Source: CALMJB01 sp963977945
GTDB lineage: Bacteria > Actinomycetota > Actinomycetes > Nanopelagicales > Nanopelagicaceae
Direction: 5' to 3'
DNA length: 13,123 nucleotides
Assembly: GCA_963977945.1 (NCBI GenBank)
Contig: CAXBQO010000022.1
Location: 1-13,123 of the forward strand
The notes under the pieces were generated by a model that saw only the letters and a list, made by a program, of their open reading frames with translations, was not told the origin of the DNA and did no database searches. Of this stretch, positions 1 to 7,459 are shown one piece after another (the first letter of the stretch is position 1; the number at the start of each line of letters is the position of its first letter). The translations under genes were made by a program, and so were the position numbers.

Positions 1-504
1 TTGCCAGCCAATTAATGAGTTATCAATCCAATCGCGCAAACTCCAAGCTGGATTTGAATTAGTTAGTGAAGCTGGAAAAATAATTTCTGGATCAAGCCAA
101 AGATTTGCAATATCAATTGCTTCTTTCATCTCATTTTGAGTTGCGCTACCTACTGGCTGACCATCGCCACTAACTTCGCGGGCGATTTTTCTGACTGTTT
201 CAGTTGAAATTAATTGAGTAGCAGCACCGGGAGCGAGATTAGTTCCGGCAAATCCAAATTGTTGACCTAATTGTCCGAACTGTTGTCCAAACTGTTGCCC
301 TAATTGAGTGAACTGTTCCCCAAATTGTTGAGTGAACTGACGCAACATCTTTTCAAAATCTGGTTGTCCACCGGAGTTGGATGCGTCGCTTGGATTGTTG
401 TTGGGATTATTGCTTGGATTATTGCTTGGATCGTTATTGGGATTATTTTCAGAGTTATCACCTGAATTATTACTGGGATTATTTGGCCCAAATCCAAAAC
501 TCAC
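1..504 (-). CDS. DUF2342 / zinc-dependent metalloprotease-like protein, N-terminal part (cut by window start)
   Basis: 168 codons are visible before the window edge. The start is GTG at 504-502, preceded by a good Shine-Dalgarno. The first residues (S-F-G-F-G-P-N-N-P) are typical of the actinobacterial DUF2342 family, which is annotated as a putative zinc metalloprotease and was once called F420-biosynthesis-associated. Residues 8-40 are an Asn/Pro/Ser low-complexity tract and residues 56-84 a Gln-rich amphipathic stretch built on Q-Q-F-G and Q-L-G units. From about residue 95 the conserved family core begins (STETVRKIAREV, then DIANLWLD, then W-S-L-R-D-W). The zinc-binding HExxH part would lie outside the window. 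The gene diverges from the membrane-protein/PDZ/UPF0182 set, the same arrangement as Rv3195 against Rv3194c-Rv3193c in M. tuberculosis. Family assignment is from motif memory; the peptidase activity of the family is, to my knowledge, predicted rather than shown. Confidence 0.85.
   Translation of the reverse strand, partial: MSFGFGPNNPSNNSGDNSENNPNNDPSNNPSNNPNNNPSDASNSGGQPDFEKMLRQFTQQFGEQFTQLGQQFGQQFGQLGQQFGFAGTNLAPGAATQLISTETVRKIAREVSGDGQPVGSATQNEMKEAIDIANLWLDPEIIFPASLTNSNPAWSLRDWIDNSLIGWQ
392..451. repeat. 12-bp period coding repeat in the DUF2342 gene
   Basis: Five consecutive 12-base units begin with GGAT at 392, 404, 416, 428 and 440. The units at 404 and 416 are identical (GGATTATTGCTT) and the others are diverged. 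Being 12 bases long, each unit keeps frame and adds four residues of the N-N-P-S type on the minus strand. The tract probably varies in length between strains. Confidence 0.7.
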
Positions 505-509
505 GTCAT

Positions 510-516
510 TCCCCTT
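510..516 (-). promoter_or_regulatory. Shine-Dalgarno for the DUF2342 gene
   Basis: The minus strand reads AAGGGGA five bases before the GTG at 504. It fixes the start on GTG; the nearby ATG at 508-506 is out of frame and meets a stop at once. Confidence 0.6.
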
Positions 517-590
517 TTTGCTTCTTTAAAACTACTCACCAGATTAATGGGTAAACCCCAAAACAGCAGGATAAATTCCCAAACCACTTA

Positions 591-596
591 TAGACT
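591..596 (+). promoter_or_regulatory. Candidate -10 box giving a leaderless transcript at GTG 603
   Basis: TAGACT fits the actinobacterial -10 pattern TANNNT and ends six bases before the GTG at 603, so transcription would begin at or next to the start codon. No clear -35 element is seen. No Shine-Dalgarno precedes this GTG, which fits leaderless translation. Confidence 0.4.
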
Positions 597-602
597 CGCC
601 CC

Positions 603-785
603 GTGAGCTCTTCGGCATCGGCATTAATTTGGTGGGTAATCCCATTAGTGGCGGTGTTTGTTTCAATTAGTTATGTTGTATGGGTTAGTAAATTCCAAGA
701 GAAATATGAGAATGAGACTTCGCGTTCGGTCGATAAATTTCAAAGGTTTCAAAAATCTTTGGCCGCTCAGCAAGACAAAAAATAA
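603..785 (+). CDS. Small single-span membrane protein, function unknown
   Basis: A 60-residue product starting with GTG. Residues about 8-28 form one hydrophobic, Trp- and Val-rich membrane span, followed by a charged, probably cytoplasmic tail (KFQEKYENE...RSVDKFQRFQKSL) that looks like an amphipathic helix. Composition and codon use look coding, more so than the arginine-rich overlapping frame. I do not recognise a named family. It is the first gene of the set leading into the PDZ protease and UPF0182. Its stop (783-785, just after a run of six A) lies well inside the open frame of the PDZ protease. Losing one A from that run would fuse the two frames, so an N-terminal extension of the protease by frameshift or sequence error is an alternative. 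Confidence 0.55.
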   Translation: MSSSASALIWWVIPLVAVFVSISYVVWVSKFQEKYENETSRSVDKFQRFQKSLAAQQDKK

Positions 786-1845
786 TCGCGCAAGACTCTG
801 GAGTAATTCGCTCGATCCAAATTCGACCGCTGGTTTTCGCTTCGGTCTACGCAAAAAGTTATTTTTTGGGCTGTTAGCCATTGCGCTACTAGGGCCAGCT
901 CCATATGTGATTATCACTCCGGGTGAGCCAGAGAATGTGCTTGCTAAAACCATTCAGATATCTGGTGCCACCACATACCCAACCACGGGAAAACTTTCGC
1001 TCACTTCGGTCTTGGTTAGTAACCCCGATGTTTATCTTCCCGGTGCGGCAATTTTGTGGGTGTGGGCAAGGGGCGATGAAGCGGTGCTACCTCGAATAGA
1101 TGTCTATAACGATGGTGAGACCAGTGCGGAATCAATCGCCGCCGGCCAATCCCAAATGCGAGATTCGCAAGCTAACGCCACACAAGCGGCTTTGAATTAT
1201 CTTGGCTATAAAGGTGAGAGCAAAATTTTAGTTGGAATCATAAATCCAAGTTCAAATGCAAAAGGTATTTTAGAAACCGGCGATCAACTTTTATCAATCG
1301 ATAACAAACCAATTCAATCGGCTGAACAAGTTGCAAAATTAATCTCGAGCAAAAAACCAGGTGATTCTGTGACAATCGAATTTATAAATAAAAGTGAAGA
1401 GAAAAAAACTGCACCAGTAAAATTAATCAGCCGCCCAGATAATTCAGCATTTATTGGCATAACTTTAGAAAACAATGTTTCTTATCCGGTTAAAGTAACT
1501 GTTGATATTGAAAATACCGGTGGCCCAAGCGGTGGATTAATTTTTGCGCTGGGAATAATTGAAAAGTTAACACCTGAGAATTTAGTCAACGGGCGAAATA
1601 TTGCCGGCACTGGAACAATTACTCCTGATGGACAAGTTGGTCCGATTGGTGGAATTATGGAGAAAATTGCCGGGGCAAAAGCAGCGGGAGTAAAGATTTT
1701 CTTAGCACCAACTGAGAACTGTATTGATATTACAAATGTGCCAAGCTCAATGACGCTCGCCCCAGTAAGCACCTTAAAAGAAGCGTTAGATGTGTTGCGC
1801 CAATCTCAAAATCCCGGTTATAAATTCCCGACCTGTGACAGATAG
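712..1845 (+). CDS. PDZ domain / Lon-like (S16) membrane-anchored serine protease
   Basis: Homologue of M. tuberculosis Rv3194c and Bacillus YlbL. Numbering from ATG 712 (377 aa): a basic N-terminus, one membrane anchor at about 50-70, an extracytoplasmic region, a PDZ domain at about 170-235 (V-G-I-I-N-P-S-S-N-A-K-G-I-L, G-D-Q-L-L-S-I-D) and a Lon-type proteolytic domain at about 245-360. The catalytic dyad is visible: Ser273 in GGPSGG and Lys318 in IGGIMEK, 45 residues apart, close to the 43 of E. coli Lon (Ser679/Lys722). The start is unsure. ATG 712 has a weak AAGAGA at 697-702, and ATG 706 and upstream starts are also open. The homologous part begins only near nt 820-840, where no ATG, GTG or TTG exists in frame. 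The gene is followed after 12 bases by UPF0182, a conserved actinobacterial pair. Confidence 0.9.
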   Translation: MRLRVRSINFKGFKNLWPLSKTKNNRARLWSNSLDPNSTAGFRFGLRKKLFFGLLAIALLGPAPYVIITPGEPENVLAKTIQISGATTYPTTGKLSLTSVLVSNPDVYLPGAAILWVWARGDEAVLPRIDVYNDGETSAESIAAGQSQMRDSQANATQAALNYLGYKGESKILVGIINPSSNAKGILETGDQLLSIDNKPIQSAEQVAKLISSKKPGDSVTIEFINKSEEKKTAPVKLISRPDNSAFIGITLENNVSYPVKVTVDIENTGGPSGGLIFALGIIEKLTPENLVNGRNIAGTGTITPDGQVGPIGGIMEKIAGAKAAGVKIFLAPTENCIDITNVPSSMTLAPVSTLKEALDVLRQSQNPGYKFPTCDR

Positions 1846-1857
1846 GCTTCACCGGCT

Positions 1858-4761
1858 ATGAGCATTTTTGGAAATTCTGGTGGAAATAATCCATTTGATC
1901 GCCCATTAAATAACCCATTTGGCGGGTTTGGTCGCAAGCGTCAATCTGGCTCTCGTCGAGTTAGCCCATTAACAATAACTGCCGGAATAGTTGTAGTTCT
2001 ATTTTTAATTTTAGTTTCACTCTCTGGTTTTTACGCCGATATTTTGTGGTTTAAATCTGTTGGCTTTTTAAAGGTGTGGCAAACAATTTTGTTCACTCAA
2101 ATTTATTTATTTGTAGGTTTTGGTTTATTAACTTCATTAATTGTTACTGGAAATATTTGGTTCGCCTATCGCAAACGCCCGATTTATGTACCGGTGGCAG
2201 TTGAAGCTGATAATTTAGAACGTTATCGCACCACAATTGAACCAATTAAACGTTTTGTCACCATCGGAATTTTCTTAGCGCTGTTTTATTTTTCTGGTAC
2301 TTCCGGAGCCAGGTTGTGGTCAAACTGGTTACAGTTTCAAAACTCCGCTGATTTTGGGGTAAAAGATCCGCAATTTGGAAAAGATATTTCCTTTTACACA
2401 TTTAAGTTACCGATTTATCAGACATTAATTGGTTGGGGAATTTCAACTGTAGTTATATCGATTATCGCCGCCGCAATAGTTCATTACATTTATGGTGGGT
2501 TGCGATTGCAGGTACGAGATGAGCGCACCAGCGTTGCGGCTCGGGTACAACTTTCAATTTTGCTTGGAATATTAGTTTCACTAAAAGCGATTGCATATTG
2601 GTTTGATCGCTATGCCCTGTCATTGAAAGAGGGCAGATTAATTACCGGATTAACTTATACCGAAGTAAATGCGGTACTTCCGGCTAAATCTATTTTGGCT
2701 GCGATTGCAGTTATCTGCGCATTATTATTTTTTGCCAGCATTTTCCGTAAATCTTGGTTGCTTCCTTCAGCTGGAGTTGCACTTATGGTGATTTCATCTG
2801 TACTACTTGCTGGCGTTTACCCAAGTGCGATTCAACAATTTCAAGTAAAACCAAATGAGTCGGCAAAAGAAGCGCCGTTTATTCAACGAAATATTGATGC
2901 CACTCGAGTTGCATACGGAATCGATGGCGTAGAAATTAAGGATTATCAAGCCACGGTTTCAACCAGCGCTGGTCAATTGGCAAATGATGCTGCGACGATT
3001 TCTAACATCAGATTAATTGACCCAAACGTAGTGTCAGCAACATTTAGACAGTTGCAACAAATTAAGCCTTATTACACATTTGCCGATTCTTTGGATATTG
3101 ATCGTTACAAAGTTAATGGCGTATCGCGCGATATGGTGCTGGCGGTTCGAGAGTTAAATTTGGCCGGAAATCCAAATCGAAACTGGATTAATGATCACCT
3201 GGTTTATACCCACGGATTTGGCTTAGTTGGAGCATTTGGAAATACCCGCGATCCAGATGGCAAACCATTTTTCGTAGTTGGCGATATTCCACCAACTACT
3301 GGGCTGGGAAATTTTGAACCCCGTGTTTATTTTGGTGAAAATGTTCCGGCATATTCAATAGTGGGTGGGAACGCATCTAATCCAACCGAATTTGATTATC
3401 CCGATGACAAATCGGCAAACGGACAGAAAAATTACATGTACACCGGCGAAGGCGGAGTGCCAATTGGTTCGCTGGTAAATCGAATCGTGTTTGCACTTAA
3501 GTATCAAGAGCAGCGAATTTTGCTGAGCAATTTAATTAATAGTGAATCAAAAATTTTATTTGAACGTCATCCGCGAGATCGGGTAGCAAAAGTTGCGCCG
3601 TGGTTAACGTTAGATGGCGATCCTTATCCTGCTGTTGTTGATGGCCGAATCACTTGGATTATCGATGGTTACACCACATCAAATAGTTATCCGAATTCGC
3701 GCAAAGTAAACCTTTCCGCAACCGGTGATGCACTAACCAGTAGATCAACTGCGATTTCAGCTCTTGATAATCGATCGGTTAATTACATTCGAAATTCTGT
3801 CAAAGCCACCGTAGATGCTTATAGTGGAAAAGTCACGCTTTATTCATGGGATGAAAGTGATCCAGTTTTAAAAACTTGGGCAAAAGCATTTCCCGGAACA
3901 GTTCAACCAAAGAGTGCAATCTCTGCCGATTTGTTATCGCACATTCGTTATCCAGAGGATATGTTCCGAGTACAACGTGACATCTTGAGCGCATATCACG
4001 TAAAGACCGCGTCAGCTTTTTATGGTGGTCAAGATTTCTGGCGAGTACCACGTGATCCATCAACATTTGGTGCAAACTCTGGCAATCAACCACCGTATTA
4101 CTTAACGTTGCAACTACCTGGCCAAGAGAAACCAACATTTTCATTAACTACTCCGTTTGTGCCACGTGGTGGTCGAGAAAACTTATCGGCGTTGGCAGTT
4201 GTGAACTCTGATTACGGACCTGATTACGGAAAGATCACAGTTTTACAATTACCACGTTCGACAAACATCGCTGGTCCTTCACAAGTTGCATCAAACTTTG
4301 AAGCCAAACCGCAGGTTGCTCAAGCTTTGTCATTGCTTCGCCAAGGTGGATCAGATGTTGTGCTTGGAAATTTATTAACTCTGCCAGTTGGCCAAGGCTT
4401 GTTATATGTACAACCGGTCTATGTCAGAGCAACTTCTAACGCAGCTGCATATCCGTTGCTGCAAAAAGTTTTGGTTTCATTCGGAGATCAAATTGGTTTT
4501 GATGACACACTAAAAGGCGCACTTGATCAAGTATTTGGTGGAAACTCTGGCACTTCAGTTAACTCTGGATCAACATCTACCGGCACTGGAAATACCACGG
4601 CTACAAATAACCAAGCGTTGAGATCTGCAATTGCTTCGGTTCAACAAGCTTACAAAGATTACATCGCAGCCCAGAAAAATCTGGATGGTGCGGCAATGGA
4701 TAGAGCTAGAGCAAGACTTGAATCTGCATTAGCTGCTCTTGCCGCTGCGCAAAATCGCTAA
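1858..4761 (+). CDS. UPF0182 family large integral membrane protein
   Basis: 967 residues, close to the 992 I recall for M. tuberculosis Rv3193c. The N-terminus is Gly/Asn-rich. Seven hydrophobic spans lie at about 38-58, 74-104, 133-150, 189-212, 229-247, 278-296 and 302-322. Family hallmarks are DPQFGKDISFY at about 170 and LKEGRLITGLTYTEVNAVLPA in the 256-276 region. E-A-P-F-I-Q-R-N-I-D-A-T-R then opens a large, probably extracytoplasmic domain of about 600 residues. The C-terminus has a Gly/Ser/Thr/Asn linker and an Ala-rich helical tail. The biochemical function of the family is unknown; its constant partner, the PDZ/Lon-like protease, suggests a shared envelope role. The start is ATG, 12 bases after the protease stop, with only a weak ribosome site, so it is probably co-transcribed. 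AT-rich hairpins follow. Confidence 0.95.
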   Translation: MSIFGNSGGNNPFDRPLNNPFGGFGRKRQSGSRRVSPLTITAGIVVVLFLILVSLSGFYADILWFKSVGFLKVWQTILFTQIYLFVGFGLLTSLIVTGNIWFAYRKRPIYVPVAVEADNLERYRTTIEPIKRFVTIGIFLALFYFSGTSGARLWSNWLQFQNSADFGVKDPQFGKDISFYTFKLPIYQTLIGWGISTVVISIIAAAIVHYIYGGLRLQVRDERTSVAARVQLSILLGILVSLKAIAYWFDRYALSLKEGRLITGLTYTEVNAVLPAKSILAAIAVICALLFFASIFRKSWLLPSAGVALMVISSVLLAGVYPSAIQQFQVKPNESAKEAPFIQRNIDATRVAYGIDGVEIKDYQATVSTSAGQLANDAATISNIRLIDPNVVSATFRQLQQIKPYYTFADSLDIDRYKVNGVSRDMVLAVRELNLAGNPNRNWINDHLVYTHGFGLVGAFGNTRDPDGKPFFVVGDIPPTTGLGNFEPRVYFGENVPAYSIVGGNASNPTEFDYPDDKSANGQKNYMYTGEGGVPIGSLVNRIVFALKYQEQRILLSNLINSESKILFERHPRDRVAKVAPWLTLDGDPYPAVVDGRITWIIDGYTTSNSYPNSRKVNLSATGDALTSRSTAISALDNRSVNYIRNSVKATVDAYSGKVTLYSWDESDPVLKTWAKAFPGTVQPKSAISADLLSHIRYPEDMFRVQRDILSAYHVKTASAFYGGQDFWRVPRDPSTFGANSGNQPPYYLTLQLPGQEKPTFSLTTPFVPRGGRENLSALAVVNSDYGPDYGKITVLQLPRSTNIAGPSQVASNFEAKPQVAQALSLLRQGGSDVVLGNLLTLPVGQGLLYVQPVYVRATSNAAAYPLLQKVLVSFGDQIGFDDTLKGALDQVFGGNSGTSVNSGSTSTGTGNTTATNNQALRSAIASVQQAYKDYIAAQKNLDGAAMDRARARLESALAALAAAQNR

Positions 4762-4789
4762 TCAATCTCAACTATCTAGTTGAACCAAC

Positions 4790-4867
4790 TAATTTGATTG
4801 GTCAAATTAATCAAATTAATCAAATTAATTAGTTAATTTAATTAGATGAATGAACCTGCTCATCTAA
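4790..4867. repeat. AT-rich hairpins and 9-bp tandem repeat after UPF0182
   Basis: Three structures lie in a row. At 4790-4809 is a perfect 8-bp stem (TAATTTGA / TCAAATTA) with a TTGG loop. At 4803-4829 are three exact tandem copies of CAAATTAAT. At 4842-4867 is a perfect 8-bp stem (TTAGATGA / TCATCTAA) with a 10-base loop. A fourth, pure-AT stem (AAATTAA / TTAATTT, loop TTAG) sits at 4822-4839. None is GC-rich or followed by a T run, so they are not classical intrinsic terminators. They may still mark the 3' end of the UPF0182 transcript or just be AT-rich spacer. Confidence 0.55.
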
Positions 4868-4885
4868 CGCAAATAGTTATTGATT

Positions 4886-4913
4886 TTGCCCAAAGCGGAT
4901 TTTGAAATAGGCT
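4886..4913 (+). promoter_or_regulatory. Candidate promoter of tRNA-fMet
   Basis: TTGCCC at 4886-4891, a 16-base spacer and TAGGCT at 4908-4913 (TANNNT) place the expected start a few bases before the tRNA at 4927. The -35 is only a partial match. Confidence 0.35.
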
Positions 4914-4926
4914 AACAACTAACCGA

Positions 4927-5003
<77 letters not shown>

Positions 5004-5011
5004 ATATTTAT

Positions 5012-7372
5012 TTATATTTTTACTCGCAACGAGTTTATTGAGACAAAAATGCTTGATAGCGACATTGCGATTCCGGCGTACATCGCAGGCAATGTTCCAG
5101 TTGCGGCGAGTGGAATACAGATTAAATTGTAAATAAAAGCCCAACCTAGATTTGAGCGAATAATGCGATTAGTTTTTGCCATTAGATCAAGTGCTGAAAT
5201 TGCTGTGAGAAGTGAAGGATTTACCAAACTAATATCAGCGGCAGCATTTGCGGTGGCGGTTCCAGTTCCGATTGCCATACTTAAATCGGCTTGTGCCAAA
5301 CTTGCCGCGTCATTTATACCATCACCAATCATCAAAACTTTCTTGTTCTCTCTTTGCAATTCTTTTACAAACTCCCACTTACCTTGTGGTGAAACCTCTG
5401 ATTTAACCGATTCAATTTCAATTGGAAGTTGTTTAGCTACATGCACAGCCGCCTTTTGATTATCACCAGTCACTAACCAACTTTTTATATTTCGCTTTTT
5501 CACAAGATTAATTGCGGTTGCCGCTTCTGGTCGAACCACATCACCGATTTCAAAAACTCCATATGCCAATCCATCAACTGCCAAAATCGCAACTGAATTG
5601 CCATTTTTTGTTGCGTTATTAATGGCATTTTGAATTCGTGGATGAAACGCAGCACTAGCACGTGCGATTGAAACCGGCGAACCAATTAACACCGCATGTT
5701 TTCCATTTACTCTGGCCGCAACTCCTTGGCCCGGGCGATGTTCAAATTCACTTACTTGTGAAAGTTGAACACCCAAACCTTCAATTGCAGTCGCAATTGC
5801 TTTTGCTATCGGATGCGAATCTAGTTTTTCAATGGCAAGTGCAAATGAAAGCAAATTGTTTGTAGAGAAAGTGGTCGATCCATCTTTGCTATCAAGTGGG
5901 GTTTCAACTAATTCCATATTTAAAAGTTTTAGTGATCCGGCTGTAATTGTTCCGGTTTTATCAAAAATCACATCAGTGATCTCATTTGTTCGATGTAGCG
6001 CCCGGGGAGAGCGCAGCACTATTCCCAATTGCGCGCCACGTCCACCGGCGACCATAAGTGCAATTGGTGTTGCTAGGCCTAACGCACATGGGCAGGCGAC
6101 AACAATTACTGCGATGGCATTTTGCAGAGAATGAGTTAGAACGCCAAATGATGCGACACCGAAGTTTGACGCTAAATTTTCCGCAAAACTTGGCGCAAAA
6201 TTAGGCAAATATTGCCAAACTAAAAATGTTAAGAGTGAAAGTGCAATCACAATCGGAACAAATACTGCACTTATTCGATCTGCCAATATTTGGGCGGGTG
6301 CTTTCTGATTTTGTGCTTGCAAAATCAATTTGGTGATTTGGGAAATTTGAGTTTCTGATCCAATTTGGGTGGCTTCAATAATTAAGGCGCCATTGTTATT
6401 GATTGCGCCGGCAAAGACGGTGGCACCTTCGCTAACCTCAACTGGAACTGATTCGCCAGTTAAAAACGAATTGTTGACGCTGCTAAACCCGCTTACAACT
6501 TTTCCATCAGTTGCGATTTTTTCACCAGGTTTGACCCGATATTGATCTCCAACTTGCAACTCTGAAATATCAATTAATTGCGGCAAACCGCGATTTATAA
6601 CTTCAACCTGCCCGGCGGTTAATTTGAAGAGTTCAACTAATGAACTAGATGCTGATTTTCTCGCACGATGTTCTAGAAATCTGCCTAACATGACAAAAAA
6701 TAAAACTGCAGCCGCTACCTCAGAAAATCCACTCATTTGATATTTAGGATTTGAAATTGAGTAAGCGCTCCAGCCAAATGCAGTTAGCGAACCAATTGAA
6801 ACTAAGGTGTCCATTGTTGGATGCTTTAAATTTCGCAAACTTGCCCGGTGAATCGGCCAAGCTAAAAAGAAAACAATCGGAAATGCTAGAAGTAACTGCA
6901 GCCAAATATGCGGATGCGCGGTCGGCTCAAAAACTTTTAATGACGCGGTTGGGTCAATTAGTAATCTTGCTTTGTAATCAGAGTTAAAGTTTCTGGCCCA
7001 AATTTGTTGAACTTCAATTATTAATTGCGTTAACCATTTATCAACTGGTGCGTGCCACGTTGAAATCATGCTGATTGCAATTGTTGGTATCGCAAAAATA
7101 GCGGTGATTAAAACTCGTAATCCCAAACGACTAGATTTTTGAAAGGATTCAGTTTCAATTTTAAAAGCCGAGGCTTTATAACCTGCCGCTTCAATCTGTT
7201 TTATTAAATCATGTTCGCTAACTTCAGCTGGCGCTAATACGTGCGCTGATTCCATTGCTAAATTCACTGCCGCTTGAACCCCAGGAATTTTGTTTAAAGA
7301 GCGCTCTACCGAATTAACACATGAAGCACATGTCATTCCAGTGACTTTTAAATCAACCTGACGAACAGCCAT
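5012..7372 (-). CDS. copA: P1B-type copper-transporting ATPase (CopA-like)
   Basis: A 786-residue heavy-metal P-type ATPase that would export Cu(I). Numbering from ATG 7372: one N-terminal metal-binding HMA domain with C15-A-S-C18 (GMTCASC), the actuator-domain TGES at 305-308, the membrane metal-site CPC at 427-429 (CPCALGLATP), phosphorylated Asp471 in DKTGT, the P1B-specific H520-P521 and the GDGIND hinge at 683-688. The final span carries MSLSS, the residue pattern of Cu(I) transporters of group P1B-1. About eight membrane spans are visible. The loop between spans 1 and 2 is about 50 residues, longer than in CopA proteins I can recall. A GTG at 7378 is an alternative start two codons earlier; ATG is preferred because a -10-like TAAAGT lies seven bases before it. 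It follows rsgA by 83 bases. No copper regulator or chaperone gene is in view. Confidence 0.93.
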   Translation of the reverse strand: MAVRQVDLKVTGMTCASCVNSVERSLNKIPGVQAAVNLAMESAHVLAPAEVSEHDLIKQIEAAGYKASAFKIETESFQKSSRLGLRVLITAIFAIPTIAISMISTWHAPVDKWLTQLIIEVQQIWARNFNSDYKARLLIDPTASLKVFEPTAHPHIWLQLLLAFPIVFFLAWPIHRASLRNLKHPTMDTLVSIGSLTAFGWSAYSISNPKYQMSGFSEVAAAVLFFVMLGRFLEHRARKSASSSLVELFKLTAGQVEVINRGLPQLIDISELQVGDQYRVKPGEKIATDGKVVSGFSSVNNSFLTGESVPVEVSEGATVFAGAINNNGALIIEATQIGSETQISQITKLILQAQNQKAPAQILADRISAVFVPIVIALSLLTFLVWQYLPNFAPSFAENLASNFGVASFGVLTHSLQNAIAVIVVACPCALGLATPIALMVAGGRGAQLGIVLRSPRALHRTNEITDVIFDKTGTITAGSLKLLNMELVETPLDSKDGSTTFSTNNLLSFALAIEKLDSHPIAKAIATAIEGLGVQLSQVSEFEHRPGQGVAARVNGKHAVLIGSPVSIARASAAFHPRIQNAINNATKNGNSVAILAVDGLAYGVFEIGDVVRPEAATAINLVKKRNIKSWLVTGDNQKAAVHVAKQLPIEIESVKSEVSPQGKWEFVKELQRENKKVLMIGDGINDAASLAQADLSMAIGTGTATANAAADISLVNPSLLTAISALDLMAKTNRIIRSNLGWAFIYNLICIPLAATGTLPAMYAGIAMSLSSIFVSINSLRVKI

Positions 7373-7379
7373 ACCCACT

Positions 7380-7385
7380 ACTTTA
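7380..7385 (-). promoter_or_regulatory. Candidate -10 box of the copper ATPase gene
   Basis: The minus strand reads TAAAGT, a TANNNT match, seven bases before ATG 7372. That would give a leaderless or nearly leaderless transcript separate from aroA-rsgA. No good -35 is seen at the expected distance. Confidence 0.35.
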
Positions 7386-7441
7386 CTTGCCTTAAATCTG
7401 GCTTATTTTTCTCTAACTTTCTGCTGCTTTAGTGATTTAAG

Positions 7442-7459
7442 TTAAAAAATAGTTTTTAA
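7442..7459 (-). terminator. Weak AT-only hairpin at the end of rsgA
   Basis: TTAAAAA and TTTTTAA form a 7-bp stem around ATAG, overlapping the rsgA stop codon (7458-7456). It lacks G-C pairs, so termination would be weak; some read-through into the copper ATPase gene is likely. Confidence 0.3.

Noticed and set aside
300..497. Minus-strand open frame rich in Ile, Thr and Pro
   Set aside because: It is the shifted reading of the Asn/Pro/Ser repeat of the DUF2342 gene, whose own frame starts at GTG 504 and matches the family.
3833..4144. 103-codon minus-strand open frame inside UPF0182
   Set aside because: It lies wholly inside a well-supported gene in the opposite strand and has no recognisable motif or upstream signal.
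7379..7455. CsoR operator before the copper ATPase gene
   Set aside because: There is no GC-rich dyad of the TACCC...GGGTA kind; the short GCC-N8-GGC symmetry is too weak to call.
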